Of a DNA stretch of 64,000 nt, positions 18,225 through 25,643 are shown piece after piece. The stretch covers positions 1-64,000 of the forward strand of contig NZ_JAAAXJ010000016.1 in NCBI RefSeq assembly GCF_009910705.1, read 5' to 3'. Position 1 is the stretch's first letter; every line of letters starts with the position of its first letter. Source of the DNA: Microvirga arsenatis. GTDB lineage: Bacteria; Pseudomonadota; Alphaproteobacteria; Rhizobiales; Beijerinckiaceae. The notes below the pieces were generated by a model, which saw only the letters and a list, made by a program, of their open reading frames with translations, searched no databases and had not been told where the DNA came from. The position numbers and the translations under genes were made by a program.

Positions 18225-18662
18225 ATGCGCATCCTCAACACCGCCGCTCTCGCCCTTGCCCTGACCCTCGCTGGTCCCGTCCTTGCGCAGAGCGCAAAGC
18301 AGGCCACCCTCTACAAGAACCCGCAATGCAGCTGCTGCGAGGAGTACGTGAAGTACCTTCGCGAGAGCGGCTTCGAGGTGAAGGTCGTAACCACCCACGA
18401 CCTGCCGCTGGTCAAGAAGGAGCACGGCGTCCCCACCGACCTTGAAGGCTGCCACACCACCCTCGTCGACGACTACGTCGTCGAGGGGCACGTGCCGCTG
18501 AAATCCCTCAACAAGCTCCTCACGGAGCGCCCGGCGATCAAGGGCATCTCGCTCCCGGGCATGCCGATGGGCTCCCCCGGGATGGCCGGGCGGAAGATGG
18601 AGCCGTTCACGATGTACGAGATCTCGGGTGATCCTACGCCCAAGATCTTCGCGGTCGAGTGA
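18225..18662 (+). CDS. DUF411 periplasmic metal-binding protein
   Basis: 145 residues: a signal peptide (about 1-20), then a DUF411 domain with YKNPQCSCCEEY near the N-terminus (a CxCC metal site), a third cysteine region (EGCHTTLVDDYVVEGHVP) and Met-rich C-terminal turns (GMPMGSPGM). DUF411 proteins are common in copper operons and thought to bind Cu in the periplasm. AAGGAG lies 7 bases upstream. It is 26 bases after the multicopper oxidase, so co-transcription is likely. Confidence 0.9.
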   Translation: MRILNTAALALALTLAGPVLAQSAKQATLYKNPQCSCCEEYVKYLRESGFEVKVVTTHDLPLVKKEHGVPTDLEGCHTTLVDDYVVEGHVPLKSLNKLLTERPAIKGISLPGMPMGSPGMAGRKMEPFTMYEISGDPTPKIFAVE

Positions 18663-18673
18663 AGGAGCGAACC

Positions 18674-18808
18674 ATGATGCATGACATGATGAGCGGCCCG
18701 ATGGGCTGGATGATGGAGGGCATGGGCCTCGTCGGGCTCCTGCTTGGCGTCGCACTGGTCCTCGCGATCATCGCACTGGTCAAGGTCATCGTCGGGAGCG
18801 GGCGATGA
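18674..18808 (+). CDS. 44-aa Met-rich single-span membrane protein
   Basis: Starts MMHDMMSGPMGWMMEGMG and continues as one transmembrane helix of about 24 residues ending in a basic tail. Eight of the first 17 residues are Met, suggesting Cu(I) binding on one face of the membrane. AAGGAG precedes it, and its TGA overlaps the next start in an ATGA. A counterpart of the same design is at 51514-51639, beside the second copy of the cus genes. Confidence 0.7.
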   Translation: MMHDMMSGPMGWMMEGMGLVGLLLGVALVLAIIALVKVIVGSGR

Positions 18809-19377
18809 TATCGTTTTTCCTCGCCCTCCTCGTCCTCGCGGCGGCGCCTGCCGCCGCGACGGAGCGGCCCGCCTCCTTCGTTCTCCATCGCGAGCCGCGC
18901 CCCGTGCCCGATTTGCGCTTCGTCGACGGCGAGGGGGGCACGCGGACCCTTGCGGACTTCCGCGGCAAGGTCGTGCTTCTGAACGTGTGGGCGACCTGGT
19001 GCCCGCCGTGCCGCCAGGAGATGCCGGCGCTGGACCGCCTGCAGGCGATGCTTGGCGGCCCGGGTTTCGAGGTGGTCGCCCTGTCCGTCGACCGTGCCGG
19101 GGCGGGGCCGGTGCGCCGGTTCTACGGCGAGACCGGGGTCGGCCGCATCGCGGTCTATCTCGACGCGTCGGGGCGGGCCCTGCGCGACCTCAACGCGGTC
19201 GGCCTGCCGACCACGCTCCTGCTCGACCGGGAGGGGCGGGAGATCGGCCGGCTGATCGGACCGACGATCTGGGATGCGCCCGAGATGGTCCAGATCCTGC
19301 GTGAACGCATAGGTCCCGCTTCGGATGGAGGGGCGCCACGAGAACGCCACCGATCCCGCGCGGGCGCCGTGCATTGA
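18805..19377 (+). CDS. TlpA-like thioredoxin-fold protein
   Basis: 190 residues: a signal peptide (about 1-18) then a TlpA/ResA-type thioredoxin domain with the WCPPC active site and a cis-Pro loop (VGLPTTLLL). Such proteins reduce periplasmic disulfides, including CuA-site and SCO cysteines. It has no CcdA partner beside it; the only ccdA is at 48836. Its paralogue at 48107 shares the N-terminal motif RPxPxLxF. It is coupled by a four-base overlap to the small Met-rich protein. Confidence 0.88.
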   Translation: MISFFLALLVLAAAPAAATERPASFVLHREPRPVPDLRFVDGEGGTRTLADFRGKVVLLNVWATWCPPCRQEMPALDRLQAMLGGPGFEVVALSVDRAGAGPVRRFYGETGVGRIAVYLDASGRALRDLNAVGLPTTLLLDREGREIGRLIGPTIWDAPEMVQILRERIGPASDGGAPRERHRSRAGAVH

Positions 19378-19392
19378 TGGATGCGCGGCGGT

Positions 19393-19418
19393 GTAACCGA
19401 ACACCCATGTGGCACGAA
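19393..19418 (+). promoter_or_regulatory. autoregulatory NrsF-type ECF sigma promoter
   Basis: GTAACC at 19393-19398 and CGAA at 19415-19418, 16 bases apart, directly upstream of the ECF sigma gene (ATG 19436). Self-promotion is the normal arrangement for ECF factors and anchors the identification of the motif elsewhere in the window. Confidence 0.75.
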
Positions 19419-19435
19419 CTAAGGGGTGAACGCTC

Positions 19436-19993
19436 ATGATTGCGAACGAAGCCGAGCTGCGGGCGCTCATGACGGCTGGTCTGAACGGCGATGCGGCGGC
19501 CCACCGCGTGCTCCTGGACAGGCTCAGTCGCCACCTGCGGGCTTACTATAAGAACAAGCTCGCGCGGATCGGGCGGAGCGCCGACGAGGCGGAGGATCTG
19601 GTGCAGGATGCGCTGATGGCGATCCATACCCGGCGGCACACCTACGACCCGGGCGAGCTCTTCACCCCGTGGGTGCATGCCATCGCGCGCTACAAGCTCA
19701 TCGACCACCTGCGCCACACGAAGGCCTCCATGGCGGATGGGCCCATCGAGGATGCCGCCGACTTCGAGGCGCAGGACGACCATGCTGGGGCGGAGAGCGC
19801 CCTCGACCTCGACCGCCTGCTCGCGCGGCTGCCCGAGAAGATGCGGCGCGCGATCCGGCACGTTAAGATCGATGGCCTGAGCGTCGCCGAGACCGCCGCT
19901 CGTTGCGGCATGTCGGAATCGGCGGTCAAGGTGAGCGTGCATCGGGGCCTCAAGGCCATGGCGGCGGCAATCGCCCAGGGAAGGACCACATGA
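19436..19993 (+). CDS. ECF RNA polymerase sigma factor (NrsF-partnered type)
   Basis: 185 residues: sigma region 2 (about 25-95, with DEAEDLVQDALMAIH and the TPWVHAIARYKLIDHLR -10 recognition part) and region 4 (about 125-180, with the helix-turn-helix GLSVAETAARCGMSESAVKVSVHRG). No region 3, as expected for ECF factors. AAGGGG precedes the ATG. Four bases of overlap link it to the NrsF gene, its likely anti-sigma. By analogy with Caulobacter SigF (metal stress, GTAACC/CGAA promoters) it should drive the promoters listed between 280 and 21168. Confidence 0.92.
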   Translation: MIANEAELRALMTAGLNGDAAAHRVLLDRLSRHLRAYYKNKLARIGRSADEAEDLVQDALMAIHTRRHTYDPGELFTPWVHAIARYKLIDHLRHTKASMADGPIEDAADFEAQDDHAGAESALDLDRLLARLPEKMRRAIRHVKIDGLSVAETAARCGMSESAVKVSVHRGLKAMAAAIAQGRTT

Positions 19994-20634
19994 AGACCGA
20001 CGACCTGATCAACATGCTCAGCACGAACGTCGAGCCGGTGGACCGCGGCCAGCTCAGGCGCAGCCTCGGCCTCGCGGTGGCGCTCGGGACCGGTGGGGCG
20101 CTCGTTGCGGCCCTGCTGACGCTCGGGGTCCGTCCGGACCTGCACGAGCCCGGCGCCCTGGCCTTTCTCGGCCTGAAGCTCGCCTTCTCGGCAGGCGTCG
20201 TCCTGGTGGCGTCGCTGCTGCTGACGCGCCTCGCCCGCCCGGGCGGAGAGCGCAGGACCCGTCCCGTCCTGGCGCTGCTGCCGTTCGCCGCCATCGTGCT
20301 GCTCGCGGGCCTGAGCCTCGCCTATGCACCGAGCACCCATTGGGAGGCGATGATCGTGGGCGACATGTGGCTAGAGTGCCTTGTGTCGATCCCAATCATC
20401 GCCATCGTGCCCTTTGCGGTGATTGTCTGGACCGTGCGCCGGCTCGCGGCGCCCACGGACCTGGCGCGGACCGGTGCCTTCGCCGGCCTGGCCGCCGGCG
20501 GTGTGAGCGCGATGGGCTATGCGCTGCACTGCATGGACGACTCCCTGCCGTTCATCGCGCTCTGGTATGGCGGCACCATCATCCTGTGCACAGTGGCCGG
20601 GGCGCTGCTCGGTCCGCGTCTGCTGCGCTGGTGA
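19990..20634 (+). CDS. nrsF: NrsF-family (DUF1109) membrane anti-sigma factor
   Basis: 214 residues, six predicted transmembrane helices after a short cytoplasmic N-terminus. Two cysteines, Cys130 (WLEC) and Cys181 (LHCMDD), fall almost exactly where I recall the two periplasmic cysteines needed for signal response in Caulobacter NrsF. The protein is thought to hold the ECF sigma at the membrane until metal stress modifies those cysteines. Translationally coupled to the sigma gene. A third Cys near residue 200 lies in the last helix. Confidence 0.9.
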   Translation: MKTDDLINMLSTNVEPVDRGQLRRSLGLAVALGTGGALVAALLTLGVRPDLHEPGALAFLGLKLAFSAGVVLVASLLLTRLARPGGERRTRPVLALLPFAAIVLLAGLSLAYAPSTHWEAMIVGDMWLECLVSIPIIAIVPFAVIVWTVRRLAAPTDLARTGAFAGLAAGGVSAMGYALHCMDDSLPFIALWYGGTIILCTVAGALLGPRLLRW

Positions 20635-20682
20635 CCGGAGACACCCGCGGCCAACTGCGCCGTCGGGGTGGTCAGTAGACCT

Positions 20683-20708
20683 GTAACCCGCCGGCCCAAT
20701 TGTGTGAA
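20683..20708 (+). promoter_or_regulatory. near-match NrsF-type ECF promoter (TGAA instead of CGAA)
   Basis: GTAACC at 20683-20688, 16-base spacer, then TGAA at 20705-20708, one change from the motif. It would read toward the small frame at 20884. Strength or use is doubtful. Confidence 0.4.
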
Positions 20709-20883
20709 GTCCTGATGACGAATACGCAACGTCCGGCTGGGCACGGGAGCCCTGATGCAAAGCGTTGGGCCGGAGGGCTCCATGGCACGACAATCTGCGG
20801 TTCGGTCGCGACGGTCCGACACCATCTGGCACAAGGGCCGGCGTCCGAGGCGGCGCATCCGGTCGAGCTAAGCCAAGGCCGGC

Positions 20884-21105
20884 GTGCGTGCCTTGCGCAG
20901 GCTCGTCTGGCTGATGCTGGGGGGAATGGCCGTGTTCATGGTGCTGTCATTTCAAGGCATCGGCCCCGGCACGCGTCCGGACCCATCCTCGCGGGCTTTC
21001 CTGGACCGTGCGCACTCCGTTTTCACGCCCTCAAGATCGCCTGCAGCCGCAGGAGCATCACAGGACCAAAGCTTAGCCGACATATCCGGGGCGCAGATGC
21101 CTTGA
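20884..21105 (+). CDS. possible 73-aa membrane-anchored small protein
   Basis: A GTG start at 20884 gives a product with a basic N-terminus, one transmembrane or signal helix (about 8-24, VWLMLGGMAVFMVLSFQG) and a polar Ser/Pro/Asp-rich tail. The ribosome site (caagg) is modest. It lies downstream of the near-match promoter at 20683. No family recognised; it may be an exported ECF-regulon protein or a chance frame. Confidence 0.42.
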   Translation: MRALRRLVWLMLGGMAVFMVLSFQGIGPGTRPDPSSRAFLDRAHSVFTPSRSPAAAGASQDQSLADISGAQMP

Positions 21106-21142
21106 CGATGCCGGGACCGGCCCTTCACGACCGCGTGAGCAT

Positions 21143-21168
21143 GTAACCGATCCGCGGCTGCCTCCGAA
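21143..21168 (+). promoter_or_regulatory. NrsF-type ECF sigma promoter
   Basis: GTAACC at 21143-21148 and CGAA at 21165-21168 with a 16-base spacer, 45 bases before the start at 21213. Bases around the -10 and start (ccgaact-atggtcaga) are shared with the promoter at 280-305. Confidence 0.7.
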
Positions 21169-21212
21169 CTTATGGTCAGAAGTGCATGGAGCACAGCAGC
21201 GGAGGTCTCCAC

Positions 21213-21524
21213 ATGAACGCAAGCAACGGTTCCGTCGTGACGAAGTCGAGCCGCCTGCCGCAGCCATTCAGCCGTCTTGGACGGGGCGGGCGGCGTACCT
21301 GGCTTGCCCTGGCGGCGATCCTGCTGGTCGGCGGCGCCGCATTGAACTGGGGCTGGCTCGTGGCCGCGGGTATTGCGCCGTTGCTGTTGGCCCTGGCGCC
21401 GTGCGCGGCCATGTGCGCGCTCGGCCTGTGCATGAAGGGCGGCAACGCCTGCAAGAGCGAGAGCAATGGCGCAGTCCCGGTGCGGGCGGCCAACGCTGGC
21501 CAAGGGGGCGCGGAACCGGCCTGA
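21213..21524 (+). CDS. 103-aa membrane protein with Cys-containing second helix
   Basis: Two hydrophobic segments (about 31-47 and 50-75) follow a basic N-terminus. The second contains Cys residues in the pattern APCAAMCALGLCMKG, then a polar tail with another Cys. The cysteines near the membrane suggest metal or thiol chemistry. The start at 21213 is chosen because GGAGG lies 7 bases upstream; an ATG at 21186 is in frame but has no such site. It is the first gene after the 21143 ECF promoter. Family not recognised. Confidence 0.62.
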   Translation: MNASNGSVVTKSSRLPQPFSRLGRGGRRTWLALAAILLVGGAALNWGWLVAAGIAPLLLALAPCAAMCALGLCMKGGNACKSESNGAVPVRAANAGQGGAEPA

Positions 21525-21577
21525 CCGCAACTGAACCTACTCACGACATACACTACGACATCCAAGGAGATGCAGAC

Positions 21578-21886
21578 ATGAACACCTTCACAAAGACAAC
21601 TCTCGCCCTCGCCGCGCTCGGTGCGACCGTGGCAATGGCTCCGGCGCTCCACGCCCAGGGTGCCCCCGCCCCAGGCGCATCGCAAGGCCAGGGCATGGGC
21701 AACATGGGTGGCATGGGGAACATGGGCGGCATGGGGAACATGGGTGGCAACATGAGCGGCGGTGACATGGGCGGTATGGCCGGCATGATGAAAATGATGG
21801 AGGACTGCAATCGCATGATGCAGTCGATGAACAATCAGAATCCGTCGCGCGAGACCCCGCCGGCCACCCCCGAACAGAAGGGGTAG
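21578..21886 (+). CDS. exported Met/Gly-rich copper-binding-like protein
   Basis: 102 residues: a signal peptide (about 1-26) followed by tandem GNMGGM units (about residues 40-62) and a Met-rich stretch (AGMMKMMEDCNRMMQSM), ending in a polar tail. Roughly one residue in four of the mature protein is Met. Repeated Met of this kind binds Cu(I)/Ag(I). AAGGAG precedes the ATG. It probably lies in the transcript of the 21143 promoter. A larger Met-rich protein with similar composition is at 61964. Confidence 0.7.
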   Translation: MNTFTKTTLALAALGATVAMAPALHAQGAPAPGASQGQGMGNMGGMGNMGGMGNMGGNMSGGDMGGMAGMMKMMEDCNRMMQSMNNQNPSRETPPATPEQKG

Positions 21887-22042
21887 GCGGCGCGACGGGC
21901 CGCCGCGTCATGACCTCCCCCTGCGGCGGCCGCATCCCCCATCACAGGCAGGGCCGGAGGCCGGCGAAATCCGTCTTCCGTGGACGGAGAAGGATCGGTC
22001 GCCGCCCCCTGCGAGGCGGCAGCAAGCCAAAGGAGTACCATC

Positions 22043-22261
22043 ATGCCCCGCAGTTTCGATGCACTTGAGCGCCAGGTGTTCCTGGCCTTCGAGCAGGCTG
22101 TCGCGGACAAGCGCTTGGACGTGGCAGACCATCTGCTTTACGCCCTTGAGGCGCTCGATCCGGAGTTCGAGGGACCCGCGATCCGTCGCGCCTGCCGTTC
22201 GATCCTGGAACCAGCCTTGGGGGCGGAGGACGCCGACACCGCTCCCCCGAGCCGACACTGA
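22043..22261 (+). CDS. 72-aa helical cytoplasmic protein, function unknown
   Basis: No signal or membrane segment. The sequence is mostly amphipathic helix (FDALERQVFLAFEQAVADKR, then DVADHLLYALEALD), with one Cys. AAGGAG lies 6 to 7 bases before ATG 22043, which decides the start over an upstream in-frame ATG at 21980. It sits between a Met-rich protein and the beta-propeller gene. Confidence 0.6.
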   Translation: MPRSFDALERQVFLAFEQAVADKRLDVADHLLYALEALDPEFEGPAIRRACRSILEPALGAEDADTAPPSRH

Positions 22262-22334
22262 CCCTAGCCGATCACGGGCCCTGGCGGAGCGGTGTCGCGC
22301 CGGCCGGGCCCATCAGAAATGAAAGAGCGCTGCG

Positions 22335-23219
22335 ATGAGATCTTCACGAGGACCCTGTTGGCTCGCCCTTGCCGTGATCGGCCCGTTGGCGGTCATCGGC
22401 GCGACTTCGTCGAAGGCATCGGAGACCGTGCGCGTGGCGGAGTTGCCGCGCCAGACGCATATCCACGGGCTTGCCGTGGACCGTCAGGACCCGTCGCGGC
22501 TCCTGATCGCGACCCATCACGGCCTTTTCCGGGCTGGCCCGGACGGACGCGCGGAGCGGATTTCGGAGGTCCAGGACTTCATGGGGTTCACCCCGCATCC
22601 GACAGACCCGAAGACGCTGTTCGCGAGCGGGCACCCCGCTCGCGGAGGCAACCTGGGTTTCATCGCCTCCACTGACGGCGGTGCCACCTGGCGGCAGGTC
22701 TCGCCGGGTGTGAAGGGACCCGTCGACTTCCACCAGATGAGCGTGAGCAGCGCGGACCCCGCGACGATCTATGGCGCGTATGGCGGGCTCCAGGTGAGCC
22801 GGGACGCCGGCAGGACCTGGACGGTCGTGGGCCCCACCCCGGACAAGCTGATCGACCTCGCCGCTTCCGCCAAGACATCCGACACGCTCTACGCCGCCAC
22901 GGAGAATGGCCTCCTTGTGAGCAGTGACGGCGGCAAGGGCTGGACGACCGTCCTCGCCGGGGCGCCCGTGAGCCTGGTTGAGGTGACCCCGGACGGTTCG
23001 CTCTACGCATACGTCGTCGGGCGTGGCCTCCTGCGCTCCGACGCCGAGTCGCTGGTGTTCGCAACCGTCGGCGACGACTTTGGCGGGGGCGTTCCTCTGC
23101 ATCTTACGGGAGATCCCGCCAATCCGGCTCGCCTCTTCGTCGCAACGGCGCGCGGCCGCGTGCTCACCAGCACGGACCGGGGACAGACATGGTCTGAGAT
23201 GGGAGCCGGTGGCTCTTAG
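22335..23219 (+). CDS. exported BNR/Asp-box beta-propeller protein (F510_1955-like), copy A
   Basis: 294 residues: a signal peptide (about 1-28), then a propeller with at least four Asp-boxes (STDGGATW, SRDAGRTW, SSDGGKGW, STDRGQTW). A conserved early segment TQTHIHGLAVDRQDPSRL (here RQTHIHGL...) carries the HIHG motif. The family is often named glycosylhydrolase-like, but there is no evidence here of sugar hydrolysis. It recurs beside copper and cytochrome genes. A close paralogue is at 51652-52551. Confidence 0.82.
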   Translation: MRSSRGPCWLALAVIGPLAVIGATSSKASETVRVAELPRQTHIHGLAVDRQDPSRLLIATHHGLFRAGPDGRAERISEVQDFMGFTPHPTDPKTLFASGHPARGGNLGFIASTDGGATWRQVSPGVKGPVDFHQMSVSSADPATIYGAYGGLQVSRDAGRTWTVVGPTPDKLIDLAASAKTSDTLYAATENGLLVSSDGGKGWTTVLAGAPVSLVEVTPDGSLYAYVVGRGLLRSDAESLVFATVGDDFGGGVPLHLTGDPANPARLFVATARGRVLTSTDRGQTWSEMGAGGS

Positions 23220-23341
23220 ATGGCTCCGGGCGCAGACCATCCCAAGGCGCAACGCGCCCTCATCCCGAGGAGCCGGTGCTCCGGCGGGGCTGTCTCGGCA
23301 CGGGCTTTGGAGAACGGGCACCAACAATCCGAGGAGGCGAA

Positions 23342-23863
23342 TTGACCACCGGCGCAACCCACACGGCCCCGGGCCGCCCTTCTGGGATCGCCCGATCCTG
23401 GCACGCGGCACTGCGCTGTTACTTGATTGTCGTAGCCCTGGGCAATCTCGCTTGGGAATTCGCCCACATGCCGCTCTACACGCTCTGGACGACCGGATCC
23501 TGGGCTGAAATCGTGTTTGCGGCCGTCCATTGCACGGGCGGGGACATCCTCATTGCCCTTTCCAGTCTGACCATCGCCTTGCTGACCGTCGGCACCGGCG
23601 CCTGGCCGGCCGAGCGGTTTCGCACCGTGGCTGCGCTGACCGTTGCCTTTGGGCTTGGCTATACGACCTTCAGCGAGTGGCTCAACATCGTGGTCCGGGC
23701 GGCGTGGGCCTATTCCGACCTAATGCCCGTGTTCCCGGTGTTCGGCTTCCACGTCGGGCTGTCCCCGCTGCTGCAGTGGATCGTCGTCCCGCTCGCCGCC
23801 TTCGCATGGGCCGCCCGGTCCGGGAATCAACGCCACCCTGTCGAGCCTCTCCGTGCGGTCTGA
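23342..23863 (+). CDS. multi-span membrane protein, function unknown
   Basis: 173 residues with about four or five transmembrane helices. Conserved-looking polar residues include NLAWEFAHMPLYTLW and HCTGGDILIA, and His/Glu in membrane segments suggest metal or haem contact. A TTG start at 23342 with GAGGAGG just upstream is preferred to an unsupported ATG at 23276. It overlaps the next gene (cytochrome c) by 11 bases and follows the propeller gene. I do not recognise the family by name. Confidence 0.65.
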   Translation: MTTGATHTAPGRPSGIARSWHAALRCYLIVVALGNLAWEFAHMPLYTLWTTGSWAEIVFAAVHCTGGDILIALSSLTIALLTVGTGAWPAERFRTVAALTVAFGLGYTTFSEWLNIVVRAAWAYSDLMPVFPVFGFHVGLSPLLQWIVVPLAAFAWAARSGNQRHPVEPLRAV

Positions 23864-24326
23864 CAGGACGGCCAGGCTGCGCCCCCACCGGTTCTGGCTC
23901 GCGGTGGGTGCCGTCACCGTCGCAGGAGCCGCGACGGCTTGGTTTGGTCTTCGTCTCTGGGCCGCGGACCCGAGGGTGGCCCGTGGTCGGCAGCTCTACG
24001 ACGCCCACTGCGCCTCCTGCCATGGCCTGAAGCTCGAAGGCCAGCCGGACTGGCAGACACCGAAGGTGAACGGCCGCCTGCCGGCACCTCCCCACGACGA
24101 GAGCGGGCACACCTGGCATCACAGCGACCGCGAGCTCTTCCTGATCACCAAGAAGGGCATGGGAGCGGTTGTGCCAGGGCACGAAAGCGACATGCCGGCG
24201 TTCGAGGGCACGCTGGCCGACCAGGAGATCGAGGCGGTGCTTGCCTACATCCGGAGCACATGGCCGGAGCGGGCTCGCCGCTACCAGGACGAACGCAGCC
24301 GGGCGGACGCCGCTCGCCAGAAGTAA
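23853..24326 (+). CDS. membrane-anchored monohaem cytochrome c
   Basis: 157 residues: an N-terminal signal anchor (about 14-34) and a class I cytochrome c domain with the haem site CASCH (about 52-56) and an axial Met in ESDMPAF. A His-rich stretch (DESGHTWHHSD) lies between. It overlaps the preceding membrane-protein gene, suggesting the pair works together. It may take electrons from copper oxidation or serve an alternative electron path. A damaged paralogue is at 51067-51512. GTG start. Confidence 0.85.
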   Translation: MRSDRTARLRPHRFWLAVGAVTVAGAATAWFGLRLWAADPRVARGRQLYDAHCASCHGLKLEGQPDWQTPKVNGRLPAPPHDESGHTWHHSDRELFLITKKGMGAVVPGHESDMPAFEGTLADQEIEAVLAYIRSTWPERARRYQDERSRADAARQK

Positions 24327-24373
24327 TGGCGGCATCGTAGAGGCCCGCCGCCACAAGGGAGAAAGGCGAGGAA

Positions 24374-24811
24374 TTATGCACGGCGCCTCGGCTCGGGCGA
24401 GAGGATGTCGAGCACCGGGCACTCGGGGGCGGTGCCGCCCTCGCACCGGTCAATGGTCTGCCCGAGCAGCCGCTCAAGTTTCCTGAGGTCGGCGATCTTC
24501 GCGCGGATATCGTCCAAGTGTCTTGCGGCAATCTCACGAACGTCGCCGCACGGGGCCCGCTCCGGCCCGCCCAGCGCCAGAAGCGCCTTGATCTCGTCCA
24601 GCGTGAACCCGAGCTCGCGGCCGCGTCGGATGAAGGCCAGTACACGTGTATGGTGGTGATCATAGACCCTTCGGCCCCCCTCACTTCGGGGTGGCGCGGG
24701 CAGCATCCCGATCCTCTCGTAGTAGCGGATGGTCTCGATGTTCACCCCTGTGAGCCGTGACAGCTCGCCGATGGGGAACGTGTCACCTCGCGAATGCGTG
24801 ATCGCCTCCAT
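24374..24811 (-). CDS. merR: MerR-family mercury-type transcriptional regulator
   Basis: 145 residues: an N-terminal winged helix (FPIGELSRLTGVNIETIRYYERIG), dimerisation helix and metal-binding loop. Three cysteines occur at the expected places: one in PCGDVREI and two in CEGGTAPEC, a spacing one residue shorter than classical Tn501 MerR. It is divergent from merT across a 7-3-7 operator. It should bend the 19-bp-spacer promoter open when Hg(II) binds. Start 24811 follows AGAGGA; longer in-frame starts reach into merT and are rejected. Confidence 0.9.
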   Translation of the reverse strand: MEAITHSRGDTFPIGELSRLTGVNIETIRYYERIGMLPAPPRSEGGRRVYDHHHTRVLAFIRRGRELGFTLDEIKALLALGGPERAPCGDVREIAARHLDDIRAKIADLRKLERLLGQTIDRCEGGTAPECPVLDILSPEPRRRA

Positions 24812-24822
24812 CAAAAATCCTC

Positions 24823-24853
24823 TTGCTCCTGTAGTCACTACAGGATGCACGGT
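24823..24853 (+). promoter_or_regulatory. mer promoter/operator with 19-bp spacer
   Basis: TTGCTC (24823-24828), a 19-base spacer and CACGGT (24848-24853). Within it lies the perfect dyad CCTGTAG-tca-CTACAGG (24828-24844). The over-long spacer with a central dyad is diagnostic of MerR-family activation. The same architecture is seen at 35070-35100. Confidence 0.75.
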
Positions 24854-24882
24854 GGCTCCATCGACGTAAAGGAGATTGTTTG

Positions 24883-25299
24883 ATGCGTTCATTGACCCGT
24901 GCAGAGGCACGTGACCTGGAGAGCCGGCCAGCGAGCGAGAGCGCTCCCCGTGACAGCCAAGGTCTGCTGGCGGTGGGAGGCCTTCTGGCCGCGCTCGGAG
25001 CCTCGTCCTGCTGCGTCCTGCCACTCGCGCTCTTTGGTTTCGGGGTGGGTGGAGCATGGATTGGCAACCTGACCGCGCTGGCGCCCTACCAGCCTGCCTT
25101 CGTGGCCGTGGCGGTGGCCTTCCTGACGTTTGGCTTCTGGCGGATCTATCGTCAGCCCAAGGCTGCCTGTGCGCCGGGAAGCTCCTGTGCGCGGCCGGGA
25201 TCGAGCCGCATCGCGAAAATCGGCCTCTGGATGGCTGCCGTGCTCGTCCTGGCGGCCGTCACCTTCCCCTACACCGCCCCGCTGTTGATCAACCTGTGA
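24883..25299 (+). CDS. merT: mercuric ion transport protein MerT
   Basis: 138 residues, three predicted transmembrane helices after a polar 27-residue N-terminus. The Hg-binding pair Cys43-Cys44 (SSCCVLPL) sits in the first helix, and a second pair, Cys96 and Cys102 (CAPGSSC), in the cytoplasmic loop. It receives Hg(II) from MerP and brings it to MerA. GGAG is 8 bases upstream of ATG 24883. First gene of the rightward mer operon. Confidence 0.93.
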   Translation: MRSLTRAEARDLESRPASESAPRDSQGLLAVGGLLAALGASSCCVLPLALFGFGVGGAWIGNLTALAPYQPAFVAVAVAFLTFGFWRIYRQPKAACAPGSSCARPGSSRIAKIGLWMAAVLVLAAVTFPYTAPLLINL

Positions 25300-25310
25300 G
25301 GAGACCTGAG

Positions 25311-25607
25311 ATGAAGACCCTGTTTCGTATCGCCCTGACCGCCTCCGCCCTGATGCTCGCGGGTGGAGCCATAGCCGCGCCACGGACCGTCACGCTTGAG
25401 GTTGAGAACGTGAGCTGCGTGAGCTGCGCCCCGATTGTGAAGAAGGCGCTCTCCCGCGTTCCGGGCGTCAGCCAGGTCACAGTCGTTGAAGCTGACGGCA
25501 TGGCGACGGCGACCGTCACCTTTGACGATGAAAAGGTCACGCCCGAGGCGCTGACCCAGGCAACGACCAATGCCGGTTTTCCCTCGACCGTGAAAGGCTC
25601 TTCGTGA
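25311..25607 (+). CDS. merP: periplasmic mercury-binding protein MerP
   Basis: 98 residues: signal peptide (about 1-22) and a ferredoxin-like HMA fold. The metal motif reads NVSCVSCAP, two Cys separated by two residues, where the usual form is GMTCAAC; the Gly-Met-Thr lead is lost. It captures Hg(II) in the periplasm for MerT. The gene starts 11 bases after merT with gaggag upstream. Confidence 0.92.
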   Translation: MKTLFRIALTASALMLAGGAIAAPRTVTLEVENVSCVSCAPIVKKALSRVPGVSQVTVVEADGMATATVTFDDEKVTPEALTQATTNAGFPSTVKGSS

Positions 25608-25643
25608 ACCACGTCCCGACCGAAACACACGAAAGTTGAGATC

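Noticed and set aside
18388-18393. GTAACC inside the DUF411 gene (others inside coding DNA near 47046 and 61055)
   Set aside because: No CGAA 16 bases downstream and all lie within genes, so they are not counted as promoters.
21701-21760. Short tandem DNA repeats in the Met-rich gene (and at 62250-62480) that might suggest a CRISPR or satellite array
   Set aside because: The repeats are in frame and encode GNMGGM-type units; spacing is that of a protein repeat, with no spacers.
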